The notes under the pieces were generated by a model, which saw nothing but the letters and a program-made list of their open reading frames with translations, searched no databases and was not told the origin of the DNA. A program made the translations under genes and the position numbers. This document shows positions 30,496 to 38,273 of a DNA stretch of 40,603 nt, piece after piece (position 1 is the first letter of the stretch; each line of letters starts with the position of its first letter). Source of the stretch: a virus; the IMG/VR virus record IMGVR_UViG_3300042303_000177, positions 1-40,603 of that record. One strand, given 5' to 3'.

Positions 30496-30521
30496 AAAAA
30501 AAGGGGGCGGTTGCCCGCCCC
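30496..30521 (-). terminator. Intrinsic terminator after the capsid gene
   Basis: Leftward, GGGGCGG (30521-30515), a GCAA tetraloop and CCGCCCC (30510-30504), followed after one C by a run of seven T. It stands eight bases after the capsid stop and four bases before the next start, so it separates abundant capsid mRNA from lower-demand downstream genes. Transcription must read through partly to reach the tail genes unless a second promoter exists. Confidence 0.88.
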
Positions 30522-30529
30522 GTCTCCTA

Positions 30530-31873
30530 TCAGGTGGTGATGTCCAGGATGGCGGCGAAGCTCTTGGGATCGCGCACGGCCACGTCATAGGTGACGATGC
30601 CGCGGACGCTGGTCAGAGCCTTGCTGAAGTCGTCGCTGTCCTCGCCCACGGTGATCTCGAGGCCGTTGCCCCAGAAGCCGACCATGGCCTGGCTGAAGTC
30701 GCCCATCAGCAGGGCCGAGCACACCCCAGAGCTGGAGCCCTTGGTGAGGGTGCTGGGCACCTGGTTGGAGGCGGCCAGGGGGTAGCCGTTCATCGTGCCG
30801 GGGGTGGGGCCGCGGCCGATGCGAGCTGCATCAGCGTTGAACAGGAAGGGGCCGTCGCCGGTGGTGGAACCGCCAGCGCGCAGCTTCTTCAGGGCTGCCA
30901 TCACCTTGTAGTTGGTGAGGTAGGCAACGGAGCCGGGGTTGACGGCGCCGTTTACGGTCATCACCGCAGCTTCCAGGTCCACCACCTTCTCGAGGGTGAT
31001 GGCGCCACCGTTGGTGCCCATGGCCACCGAGCCGATGCCGGAGGTCTGCATGATGCCGGTGGGCTGGCCGCTGGAACCGGAGCCGTTCAGGATGCCCAGG
31101 TCGATGGCCAGGTTGATGCCATCGGTCAGGTCACGGCGAACCAGCTCCTCGATGCCAGGGGTGCCCTGCAGCAGGGTCTGGCGGCTGTACTTGGAAAGGG
31201 CGGCCAGGTTCTTGGGAGCCATGGTCACCTGGTCGAAGGTGGACTCCGACTGCGTGATCGCGGTGGTCTGGGTGCTCAGGTAGTAGGTCGAGGCCACACC
31301 GGAGCGGCGGGGGATCGCCACGTTGCCGACCAGGCCAGGCATGGTGCGCACGCCCAGCTGCAGCATCACGCCGGTGTTCCGCAGGAACTCGATGAAGTCA
31401 TCGGCCAGCAGATCGGTCGCGACCAGGTTGCCGCCGGTGGTGGCGCCGGAGGTCACATAGGTGGCGCGCTGATTCAGTGCCGAGAAGGGCACGAAGAAGG
31501 AGCGCTCGGTGGTCTTGGCCACGCCGGACTTCTCCACTTCGCGGGAGAGGTCGCGCACCAGGCCTGCCTCGCGGCTGGACCAGTCGCCGGTCAGCATCGC
31601 GCGGATGCCGGCGGTGATGCTGTAGGAGGCGCGCTCCTGAGAGGCCATCTCAACAGGGGCCACGGTCTCGACGGGCTTGATACCCAGCTTGTCGAGCACG
31701 GCAGCGCGGGCCTCATCGAGGCTGCGGCCGCCTTCGATCAGCTGGCGGCCGAGGTCGGCCATGTTGTGCTTCTCAGTCAGGGCAGAGATGCCGGCAATGC
31801 GAGCGCGCTCAGCCTTCGCAGCCTCGGCAGCCGCTTCAGCCCGCACCGCTGAGATGTCAGGGGTGTTGTCCAT
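30530..31873 (-). CDS. Possible free capsid product from an internal start
   Basis: The codon for Met183 of the fusion (31871-31873, P-M-D-N-T) is preceded by TGAGG with five to six bases between, a ribosome site that a pure fusion would not need. Translation from here would give 447 residues: delta-like helix plus HK97 capsid, without protease. Nested starts of this kind are known in lambda C/Nu3. The excess of capsid over protease needed in a shell makes the arrangement sensible, but it remains inferred. Confidence 0.55.
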   Translation of the reverse strand: MDNTPDISAVRAEAAAEAAKAERARIAGISALTEKHNMADLGRQLIEGGRSLDEARAAVLDKLGIKPVETVAPVEMASQERASYSITAGIRAMLTGDWSSREAGLVRDLSREVEKSGVAKTTERSFFVPFSALNQRATYVTSGATTGGNLVATDLLADDFIEFLRNTGVMLQLGVRTMPGLVGNVAIPRRSGVASTYYLSTQTTAITQSESTFDQVTMAPKNLAALSKYSRQTLLQGTPGIEELVRRDLTDGINLAIDLGILNGSGSSGQPTGIMQTSGIGSVAMGTNGGAITLEKVVDLEAAVMTVNGAVNPGSVAYLTNYKVMAALKKLRAGGSTTGDGPFLFNADAARIGRGPTPGTMNGYPLAASNQVPSTLTKGSSSGVCSALLMGDFSQAMVGFWGNGLEITVGEDSDDFSKALTSVRGIVTYDVAVRDPKSFAAILDITT

Positions 31874-32419
31874 CGGAACCTCAGGTTCTGGTTGGGGGGT
31901 TGGAGATGCGGCGGGGGCCGCAGGTTGAGCGTCGAGAGCACGCCCGACGCCGACCGTTGGGTCTGCAGGTATGCTAACCACGCTCACTTCGTAGGGACTC
32001 CAGCGAGTCGCCACGAAGTCGCCAGTGCCGCGCTGCTCCATGTCTTCGATCTGGTAGCCGAAGCTCACGTTTCGCAGCACGCCGTCTTTGACATCAGCCA
32101 GCACTTCCTGGGCGAAGCTATTACGGCTGAAGCGCACGCTGACGTAGCCGCGCTTTTTCTTGCCATCGATCCACGCGCGCTCGACTACGCCCACCACCTT
32201 GTTGGGGTCGTGGTTGAACAGCAGCGGCGCGGAATCGTTGAGGCGTGCCAGGTCGGCGGCCTCGCGATCATGGCTCAGCACTTCGTTGCCGAAGTAGCGG
32301 GCCACGGGGAACTCGGAACTGAAGGGGAACTCGATGGTGCGCTCGTCTTCGCCGACCTGAAAGTCAGCTACCTCGGCGCGCTTCAGGAGCTGCCCTTCGA
32401 GATCACGCGATAGGTCCAT
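30530..32419 (-). CDS. Fused prohead protease and HK97-fold major capsid protein
   Basis: A 629-residue fusion. Residues about 1-165 are an S78-type prohead protease: H70 in LFNHDPNKVVG and S119 in NVSFGYQIED are the expected catalytic pair. A Pro-rich linker (165-183) and a helical delta-like region (185-250) follow; residues about 270-629 are an HK97-fold capsid (MLTGDWSSREAGLVRD, TSGATTGGNLVATDLLAD, and a VRGIVTYDVAVRDPKSFAAI end). The ATG at 32417-32419 has AGGA upstream and overlaps the portal stop by 17 bp; earlier in-frame Met codons are shadows inside the portal gene. The protease would cut itself and the delta region away. An internal start is described separately. Confidence 0.93.
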   Translation of the reverse strand: MDLSRDLEGQLLKRAEVADFQVGEDERTIEFPFSSEFPVARYFGNEVLSHDREAADLARLNDSAPLLFNHDPNKVVGVVERAWIDGKKKRGYVSVRFSRNSFAQEVLADVKDGVLRNVSFGYQIEDMEQRGTGDFVATRWSPYEVSVVSIPADPTVGVGRALDAQPAAPAASPTPQPEPEVPMDNTPDISAVRAEAAAEAAKAERARIAGISALTEKHNMADLGRQLIEGGRSLDEARAAVLDKLGIKPVETVAPVEMASQERASYSITAGIRAMLTGDWSSREAGLVRDLSREVEKSGVAKTTERSFFVPFSALNQRATYVTSGATTGGNLVATDLLADDFIEFLRNTGVMLQLGVRTMPGLVGNVAIPRRSGVASTYYLSTQTTAITQSESTFDQVTMAPKNLAALSKYSRQTLLQGTPGIEELVRRDLTDGINLAIDLGILNGSGSSGQPTGIMQTSGIGSVAMGTNGGAITLEKVVDLEAAVMTVNGAVNPGSVAYLTNYKVMAALKKLRAGGSTTGDGPFLFNADAARIGRGPTPGTMNGYPLAASNQVPSTLTKGSSSGVCSALLMGDFSQAMVGFWGNGLEITVGEDSDDFSKALTSVRGIVTYDVAVRDPKSFAAILDITT

Positions 32420-33992
32420 CGGTGTCCTCAGTGTCATCCTCACCATTATCGTCGCCTGCGTCCGGGTCGCTGGCCGGAGCCACCTCCTCGGCCTGATCCT
32501 CACCCGCGTCGCCGGCCTGCTGCGTGCCCGCCGCGTTCACCTCATGCGGGTCGGTGTCGAACGTCAGATCGAGCTCATCAGCCAGCTGCAGCTCGGCGGC
32601 CCTGGCCACCATCAGCTCCTCGAGGTCGCCGCCTTGCTCGGCCACCACCTCGCCCAGTGTCTTGAAGCCGCAGCGCACCGCGTCCTTGTAGGCCTGCACT
32701 TCCTTCGCCGGATCCACCCACGCCCACCCGCGTGGCATCCACCGGATCGCCCGGTAGCGCTCGGGGTCGGTCTCGTAGAACGGCAGCCCCAGCGCGCCGC
32801 CCAGCACCGCCATCTCCAGCCAGGCCTCGAAGACCGGCTGATGGAAATTCTCGATCAGGTACTGCTGCAGCGCGCGCCAGTGGTCGCGGTCCTCGAGCAG
32901 GCTCAGCCGGCTGCTGCTGTAGTTCGTCTGGCTGAAATCGCGGCTCACGCTCTCGTAGGAGCAGCCCAGACCCGCCGCCATTGCCCGCAGCATCGCCCTC
33001 AGGAACGGCTCAAACTGCCCATCCGGTGCATCCAGCGATGGCACCGTCACCTTCTCGCCAGGCGCCAGATACTTGAACACGCCGGGCTCAAAGTTCGACA
33101 CCCGCTCGCCGTCCACCACCTCATCGCCCAGCAGCTCGCCCTCGGGGCTCTCGATGAATCCCATCAGCGCGCTCGAGGCCCGCGCGCGGATCACCTCCGC
33201 CTCCTCATAGCCCTGCAGGTGGTGCAGCCGCTGGATCGCAGTCGCCAGCCACGGCACGCCACGGGTCTGGCCGGGCCGGTCCATCAGGTAGAGGTGGATG
33301 ATCTCCGACGCCGGGATCAGCTGGTGCCGCGCACCGGGCTGTCCCTGAAATGGCGCATCGCCGGGGTGTTTCTTGAGGAACGCATACTGCACCGGCCGGC
33401 CCCAGCGGTCGCACTCGACCCCCATCCGCCACTCGTTGCCATCGATCGTGCTCTTGCCCGTGTAGGTGTCATCGAGCAGATCCGACTCGATCACCTCGAG
33501 CGCGAACGGCACCTTGCTGCCACCGAACGGCTGCCGCACCTTGCGGATGAACACCTCACCCGACTCGGCCATCGCGCCGATCACCAGGCGCTCCAGATCG
33601 TGCCAGCTCAGCCGGCCGCCCGTGTGGCAGTGCTGTTTCTTGCTCCAGACCTTCCAGGCGCTCTCGATCGCATCGTTCACCTGCTGGTCCAACCGGCCGC
33701 CGCCGCGCACCATCCGCACCTGCGCCTGCATCTTGATGCCGGTGCCGATCACGTTGTTTTTCACCGCACGGATCGCCTGCCGCGCGTAGTCGTTGTCGCG
33801 CACCAGCTGGCGCGAGCGATTCCGCAGCCGGGGCAGGCTGCCCTTGATCTCAGCGTCGGCGCTGGTGCCGCCCGTCACCCAGTCGCTGGTCAGCCGGCTC
33901 ACCATCGCGCCCTGGTACATCCGCCGCCGTGGTGCTGGGGTCGGTGCAGCGCCGCGCTGCAGCCAGCTGTAGATCGCAGATCGGACGCCCAT
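32403..33992 (-). CDS. Portal protein, lambda gpB family
   Basis: A 529-residue portal. Landmarks of the lambda portal family are present: RSRQLVRDNDYARQAIRAVKNNVIGTG early, LVIGAMAESGEVFIRKV, the LIPASEIIHLYLMDRPGQTRGVPWL stretch (split around DRPGQ), and LGCSYESVSRDFSQTNYSSSR. The end is an acidic, low-complexity tail. It makes the dodecameric vertex for DNA passage. Overlaps the gpW-position gene by 1 bp and the capsid fusion by 17 bp. Confidence 0.95.
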   Translation of the reverse strand: MGVRSAIYSWLQRGAAPTPAPRRRMYQGAMVSRLTSDWVTGGTSADAEIKGSLPRLRNRSRQLVRDNDYARQAIRAVKNNVIGTGIKMQAQVRMVRGGGRLDQQVNDAIESAWKVWSKKQHCHTGGRLSWHDLERLVIGAMAESGEVFIRKVRQPFGGSKVPFALEVIESDLLDDTYTGKSTIDGNEWRMGVECDRWGRPVQYAFLKKHPGDAPFQGQPGARHQLIPASEIIHLYLMDRPGQTRGVPWLATAIQRLHHLQGYEEAEVIRARASSALMGFIESPEGELLGDEVVDGERVSNFEPGVFKYLAPGEKVTVPSLDAPDGQFEPFLRAMLRAMAAGLGCSYESVSRDFSQTNYSSSRLSLLEDRDHWRALQQYLIENFHQPVFEAWLEMAVLGGALGLPFYETDPERYRAIRWMPRGWAWVDPAKEVQAYKDAVRCGFKTLGEVVAEQGGDLEELMVARAAELQLADELDLTFDTDPHEVNAAGTQQAGDAGEDQAEEVAPASDPDAGDDNGEDDTEDTDGPIA

Positions 33993-34576
33993 TAGAACCG
34001 CACGTAGAGGTTGTGAGGATTGCCGAGGCCATTGGCCTGCAGCTGCGCGGCCTGTTCGCGCTTCACGCTGGCCTTCAGACTAGATTCCAGCGTTAGAAGA
34101 TCAGTCATCTCCATTTTCTTCAGCCGCCGGTTGCCGATCGTGTACTCGGCCACCGCACCGCCGGAGATGATCGAGCGGATCGCAGCCTGCACCGCCTCGA
34201 GGTCTTTCTGCGCCTGCGTCCTGTTGTCGAGCGCCGCAGGGGTGCCGGTGTAAGCCAGGTTGGCATCGATCTCGAACTGGCCAGCGCCCAGCGTCACCGT
34301 CTCGCCGGCCTTCGTCGCCACCGCCTGCCAAAAGCCGGTGTCGTCCGCGTGGAATCCTTCGGTCGTGGTCGCCGAAAGACTGAACTGCCACCCGGTCTCG
34401 TAGGCCGTGCCAGTTGCCGTCGCGCCGTGGTTGTTGCGGTTGAACCGGAAGTAGTAGGTCAGCGTCCAGCCGGCCGCGCTGCTGATCGGATTGCCCAGCG
34501 TGTCGCTGCTGGCGACATCGCGCCACTTCACGGTGTCGCCTTCGGTGATCCGGGCTGGGAAGTTCACTGGCCTCAC
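33992..34576 (-). CDS. Head completion / connector protein in the gpW position
   Basis: A 194-residue protein. The N-terminal 120 residues are beta-rich (VNFPARITEGDTVKWRDV, LTYYFRFNRNN). The C-terminal helices (AQKDLEAVQAAIRSIISGG, and AEYTIGNRRLKKMEMTDLL) have the helix-hairpin-helix look of gpW-type head completion proteins. It lies between TerL and portal, exactly where lambda has W. Possibly an N-terminal beta domain fused to a gpW-like tail. It overlaps TerL by 4 bp. Confidence 0.72.
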   Translation of the reverse strand: MRPVNFPARITEGDTVKWRDVASSDTLGNPISSAAGWTLTYYFRFNRNNHGATATGTAYETGWQFSLSATTTEGFHADDTGFWQAVATKAGETVTLGAGQFEIDANLAYTGTPAALDNRTQAQKDLEAVQAAIRSIISGGAVAEYTIGNRRLKKMEMTDLLTLESSLKASVKREQAAQLQANGLGNPHNLYVRF

Positions 34577-36447
34577 CAGTTGCGGACGAACGCCGACGCC
34601 GCGGCTTCTCCCGATCTTAGGCGCGGCTTGCGCGGCTCGGCATCAGTGTTCTCCAGTCGCTTCTCCAGCTGATCCCAGATCGTTCTGCGGTCATACCGCT
34701 GGTACAGCCGATGTACCGCTGCATACGCATAGACCAGACAGTCCAGCGCCTCATTCCGCGCGCTTGGTTTCTTCACCCATTCCCGCACCGGGAAGCCCTT
34801 CACGTACCGCAGCGCCTGCTTCTCTGCCGTCAGCTGCTCGAAATACTCACTCCCGGTCTGCGCATGAAAGTGCAGGTAGCCCGGCCCGCGTTCGTTGTGC
34901 TTGAGCCTTCCGAACAGCGTGGTCTTCACCGTGTCGCCACCCACCGGGAACACCTGCGCGCCGCGCTTCAGCGTGCGGCCCTGCGCGCTGATGTCCACCT
35001 TCGTCGCCTTGCCGATCGGCGGCTTGCCGCGCTGGCTCTGGCCCTTGATCGCGATCACGCCCGCCGCCTGCCGCTCCCGCGCGTACTGGTACACCTCCGC
35101 CGTTGCGTGGCCGCCCGAGTCGATCGCCACCACGTCCGCCCGCAGCTTTGCCCCGCTCACGTGCTCCCAGTCGTGCAGCACCAGCAGGTCCAGCTGCTTC
35201 CACACCTCCGGCCGGCAGGGGTCGCCGTAGATCTCCTGGTGGTCGATCAGCCAGCCCTCCTCCTCGCGGCCCCACGCCCACACGCTCACCGCCAGGCGAT
35301 CGCCCGCGCTGCCGCCGCCGCCCTGCACGTCCACGCCGATCGTCACCGCCAGCGCGCCCTCCGGCAGCCGGCCCGCCGCATACGGCTCGCACCGCTCCAG
35401 CAGCGCATCCGCACTCACCTTGCTGGCGAAGTCCTCCTCCCACGTCTCGGCCAGTCGCGTGTTCACGAACGACTTCAGCATCGGCGCATCGGCCTTCGCC
35501 CGCAGGAAGTCGTCCACCATGTCGGCCCAGCTCAGCCAGCCCAGCGGGCTATAGAGCCCCGACAGCTGGAAGCCCGCGGTTTTGCCGTCGCTCGGTGCCG
35601 TCGCGCGCCACTCGCCCTGCCGCAGCATGGCCGGCTTGTGGATCTCGGCGAACCGCTCATGGCAGTGCTCGCACTCATAGGCCGCCGTCGCTGGGTCGTT
35701 CTTCTCCCACTTCAGCTGCGGCCATTTCAGCCACTGCATTACCTGACAATGCGGGCACGGCACGAAGAAGCGCCGCTGATCGCTCCGTTGAAACTCCGCC
35801 TCGATCCGGCTGAAGTCCTTCACGGTCGGGGTGCTGGTGAGCAGGATCTTCCGCCGCGCGAACGTGGTGGCCCGCTTCTCGGCCAGGCTCACCGGGTCGC
35901 CTTCGCCGTCCACGTCCAGCGGGAACGCATCCACCTCATCGCAGAAGATGTAGCGGCATGGCGTCGAGCGCAGGCCCGTCGCCGAGTTGGCCCCGGTCAG
36001 CAGCATCATCCCGCCGGGGAACTCCTTCGAAAACATCGTGTTGCCCGAGTCCCTCGAGCGGCTCGGCGCGATCTTCTCCGCCAGCACCGGCGTCTCCGTC
36101 ACCAGGCTCTCCAGCCGCTGCTTGCTAAGCCGCTTCGCCATCTCCACCGTGGGCTGCACCAGCAGCATCGGCCCCGGCGCGTGCGCGATCACGTAGCCCA
36201 GCCAGTTGCTGCCGCTCTCGGTCTTGCCCGTCTGCGCCGCAAACATCATCACCACCCGCTGCACCGTGCTGGTGGTGCTCAGGCAGTCCATCGGCTCGCG
36301 CAGGTACGGCGTCCTATTCGTCCGCCACGGCCCCGGTTCCGCGCTTGCCTTGCTGCTCAGCCGCCGGTGCTTGTCCGCCCACTCGCTCACCGTCAGCGGT
36401 GGCTCCGGCCGCAGGCCATCCATGAACGCATCGCGCCACACCGTCAC
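34573..36447 (-). CDS. terL: Terminase large subunit, lambda GpA family
   Basis: A 624-residue terminase large subunit. ATPase: Walker A-like AAQTGKTES at 70-78, Walker B FCDEVDAF at 168-175. C-terminal nuclease: IGVDVQGGGG in the middle third supplies a metal Asp, and further acidic residues follow (VVAIDSGGHATAEV). The family (GpA) generally makes cohesive ends at cos sites. ATG at 36445-36447 overlaps TerS by 4 bp. It packages concatemeric DNA with the TerS encoded upstream. Confidence 0.96.
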   Translation of the reverse strand: MTVWRDAFMDGLRPEPPLTVSEWADKHRRLSSKASAEPGPWRTNRTPYLREPMDCLSTTSTVQRVVMMFAAQTGKTESGSNWLGYVIAHAPGPMLLVQPTVEMAKRLSKQRLESLVTETPVLAEKIAPSRSRDSGNTMFSKEFPGGMMLLTGANSATGLRSTPCRYIFCDEVDAFPLDVDGEGDPVSLAEKRATTFARRKILLTSTPTVKDFSRIEAEFQRSDQRRFFVPCPHCQVMQWLKWPQLKWEKNDPATAAYECEHCHERFAEIHKPAMLRQGEWRATAPSDGKTAGFQLSGLYSPLGWLSWADMVDDFLRAKADAPMLKSFVNTRLAETWEEDFASKVSADALLERCEPYAAGRLPEGALAVTIGVDVQGGGGSAGDRLAVSVWAWGREEEGWLIDHQEIYGDPCRPEVWKQLDLLVLHDWEHVSGAKLRADVVAIDSGGHATAEVYQYARERQAAGVIAIKGQSQRGKPPIGKATKVDISAQGRTLKRGAQVFPVGGDTVKTTLFGRLKHNERGPGYLHFHAQTGSEYFEQLTAEKQALRYVKGFPVREWVKKPSARNEALDCLVYAYAAVHRLYQRYDRRTIWDQLEKRLENTDAEPRKPRLRSGEAAASAFVRNW

Positions 36448-36977
36448 TGCGCCACCTCCTGCAGCGACAGCAGCGCATCACGGTGCTCATCACTCAGCAG
36501 CTGGTGGATCACCGCCGGGTCGGTCTCGCCCGCCAGCTGGTGGCTCAGCCGATCGGCCAGGTTGCTCAGCGCCTCGCGGATGCTCCGGCCCACCTGGAAG
36601 GCGTCCTTCTTCACCTCCTCGGCTGGCACCAGCTCGCGCCGTTGCTGCGCCACCTGCAGCTTGCTCAGCTCGGCCTGGTAGTGCTCGCGCCGCGCCCGGC
36701 TTTCGTTCAGCTCCGGGATCGCATCATCCGGCAGCGCCTCGATCGCGCGCTTCAGCTCCACCGGCGTGCGCGCCTCGATCGGGTCGGCGTGGCTCACCTT
36801 CGCGTTATGCGTCGCCTTCGTGTTCCGGTTCCACAGCTCCAGCGCTTGGTCCCGGTCCAGCCACCGCTTGCCGTCCTTCTCGACCACCGCCGCTGCAATG
36901 CGTGACTTGCTCGCCGCCGTTACGGTTCCCTTCGCGCAGCCCTTGATCGCTGCGAACTCGCTGAAGGTGACTAGCAA
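36444..36977 (-). CDS. terS: Terminase small subunit, Nu1-like
   Basis: A 177-residue protein with an N-terminal winged-helix HTH (FSEFAAIKGCAKGTVTAASK, then VVEKDGKRWLDRDQALELW), a central helical segment with an EHYQAELSKLQVAQQRREL coiled coil, and a C-terminal helical part. This is the layout of lambda Nu1, which binds cosB through its winged helix and TerL through its end. The 323 bp upstream carries repeats that may be its sites. Confidence 0.88.
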   Translation of the reverse strand: MLVTFSEFAAIKGCAKGTVTAASKSRIAAAVVEKDGKRWLDRDQALELWNRNTKATHNAKVSHADPIEARTPVELKRAIEALPDDAIPELNESRARREHYQAELSKLQVAQQRRELVPAEEVKKDAFQVGRSIREALSNLADRLSHQLAGETDPAVIHQLLSDEHRDALLSLQEVAQ

Positions 36978-37300
36978 GCTGTTGCAGGCCCTTACGCCAT
37001 TTGAATGGTAGTGAACTATTGAACTACTGAACGGGTGGGGCGCGCTATGCCCTCAAATCTCATTGTGAGTCCCGTTTGAGACTGCTTTTTTCTGACGCTA
37101 GCTGAGGCGCGGGGTCGCGAAACACCCGCGGGCTGGGCCGGGGGAGGGACCCGCCACCTGCACTTGAGAATCACTCTCAATAGGGCACCCCTCGGCCCAA
37201 ACCCCTTGCGGCGCAAGGGATCTCAGCGATCGGCCCCTGCGACGGCATAACGATGGCGTGATGTCAGCGCCCCTTGAGAACGCCTGCGCCGCAAGGGATC
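36978..37300. promoter_or_regulatory. Gene-free repeat-rich region upstream of TerS (candidate cos/packaging site)
   Basis: No gene is seen in these 323 bp. It holds three TGAAC-type copies with an eight-base period (37012, 37020, 37028); TTGAGA at 37076, 37164 and 37274 with inverted copies TCTCAA at 37175 and CTCAAA at 37052; a perfect TTGAGA-5-TCTCAA palindrome (37164-37180); and a 17-bp direct repeat GCAAGGGATCTCAGCGA at 37213-37229 and 37291-37307. CTCA-TTG-TGAG (37059-37069) nests inside CTCAAA/TTTGAG. A T-run at 37085-37090 follows a four-pair stem and might be a weak rightward stop. In lambda-like phages the region ahead of Nu1 is cos. Confidence 0.5.
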
Positions 37301-38032
37301 TCAGCGACCCCCCAGCCTCCTTGCCATCTCGGCCTGCACCGAGGCCCTGAGCTGCGTGGGCCAGGCCTGCTCGAAGCCCTGCTGCAGCACCTGCCGCACG
37401 GGGAACTGGGGGCGCCTGGCCTTGGGGTTGGGGTCGATGGTGAACAGCCGCCTGGTGCTGGTGTCCAGCGTCGAGGTGCGGGGGATGAATCCTTGCTTCC
37501 GCTCGAACACGGCCATGGTGCTGCTGCCCCGCTTCACCGGGCCGATGAAGTACTGGCCGCCTTTGGTGCGCGCGCCGCCGAGGATCTTGGCGTAGTTGCT
37601 CAGCGACACGTTGCCTGAGGCGTTAAGCAGGCCAGCCCCACGGGCCGGGACCAGCACGGCGCCGGAGGGCACGCCGGCCAGCTTGGTGGCGGAGAGGTCG
37701 GCGCCCTTCAGCTGCGGCCTGGTGCCCTTGACGATGGGGAGCAGGTAGCGGGCCGCCGGGGTGCCACGGCCACCAGCGCTGGACTTGAATCCCACCTCAG
37801 CGGTGAGGTCATCAGCGCGAGCGAATCGGACGTAGGTGGAGTTGAGGGTCCAGCGGGTGGGGCGATCGACGTATCGGGGGGTGTCCTGCCGCAGCTGCCG
37901 CTGAGCGGCCTGAGCGGCGCCTGTGAGCGCCTTGGCGGCCGCATAGCGCAGGTTCTGGTCCGTGAGCAGCCGCACCCGGCTGTCGAGCCTCTGGAGGGCT
38001 CCTGCGTCGAGGTCGATGCGGATGGTGCTCAT
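37301..38032 (-). CDS. Tail completion protein, lambda gpZ-like, displaced
   Basis: A 243-residue protein with the gpZ/minor-tail-Z signature: RLLTDQNLRYAAAKALTGAAQ, VDRPTRWTLNSTYVRFARAD, EVGFKSSAGGRGTPAARYLLP and GNVSLSNYAKILGG. In lambda Z follows FII and precedes U; here it lies upstream of TerS, more than 6 kb away from those genes, after a gap of 323 bp. Its stop overlaps the 17-bp direct repeat. It is expected to connect the tail to the head. The displacement is noted in the findings. Confidence 0.85.
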   Translation of the reverse strand: MSTIRIDLDAGALQRLDSRVRLLTDQNLRYAAAKALTGAAQAAQRQLRQDTPRYVDRPTRWTLNSTYVRFARADDLTAEVGFKSSAGGRGTPAARYLLPIVKGTRPQLKGADLSATKLAGVPSGAVLVPARGAGLLNASGNVSLSNYAKILGGARTKGGQYFIGPVKRGSSTMAVFERKQGFIPRTSTLDTSTRRLFTIDPNPKARRPQFPVRQVLQQGFEQAWPTQLRASVQAEMARRLGGR

Positions 38033-38257
38033 GGCCCAAGGGTAGGGGCGGTGCCCCGATCGGCATAGCGAAAGCCCCGGCAGCAGGGTGAGCCACCGGG
38101 GGTTCGAGCTCCTGTCAACCTACCGACCTCGCCAACGTTGGCCTTATAGCTCCTTTTTTTCTCCTCCCCTCTCCCTTCTATTAGTTTATTACTAAGGTTA
38201 GAAGGTTAGTAAGGTTAGTAAAGGGCTTGGCGGGGCAGGGTTTTCGACTCTCCAACC
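38033..38257. promoter_or_regulatory. Iteron and pyrimidine-tract region: candidate replication origin / late promoter
   Basis: These 225 bp hold no gene. AAGGTTAG is repeated at 38194, 38202 and 38211 (periods of eight and nine bases), with an inverted AACCTA at 38117. A perfect GCCAACGTTGGC palindrome lies at 38131-38142, a pyrimidine-only run of 30 bases at 38150-38179, and an AT-rich island (TATTAGTTTATTACTAA) at 38179-38195. Leftward, TAATAA could be a -10 for the genes that follow. Iterons plus AT-rich island beside a primase-helicase gene suit an origin. Confidence 0.45.
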
Positions 38258-38273
38258 TCACTTTGGAGGTTGG
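38252..38273 (-). terminator. Hairpin at the primase stop codon
   Basis: CCAACCTC (38252-38259), six-base loop, GAGGTTGG (38266-38273): a perfect eight-pair stem overlapping the primase stop (TGA, 38260-38258). No T-run follows leftward (AGAGTCGAAAACC), so it is a weak or atypical terminator, or a repressor site: its AGGTTG arm resembles the AAGGTTAG iterons. Confidence 0.4.

Noticed and set aside
30434-31852. A 472-codon rightward open frame opposite the capsid gene
   Set aside because: Low-complexity Gly/Ala/His composition, no start signal, and the opposite strand has an unmistakable capsid protein.
32544-33995. A 483-codon rightward open frame opposite the portal
   Set aside because: Shadow of the portal gene by the same criteria.
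34711-36681. A 656-codon rightward open frame
   Set aside because: It lies opposite terminase; its sequence is Arg/Leu/His-rich with no domain, the usual shadow of a GC-rich gene.
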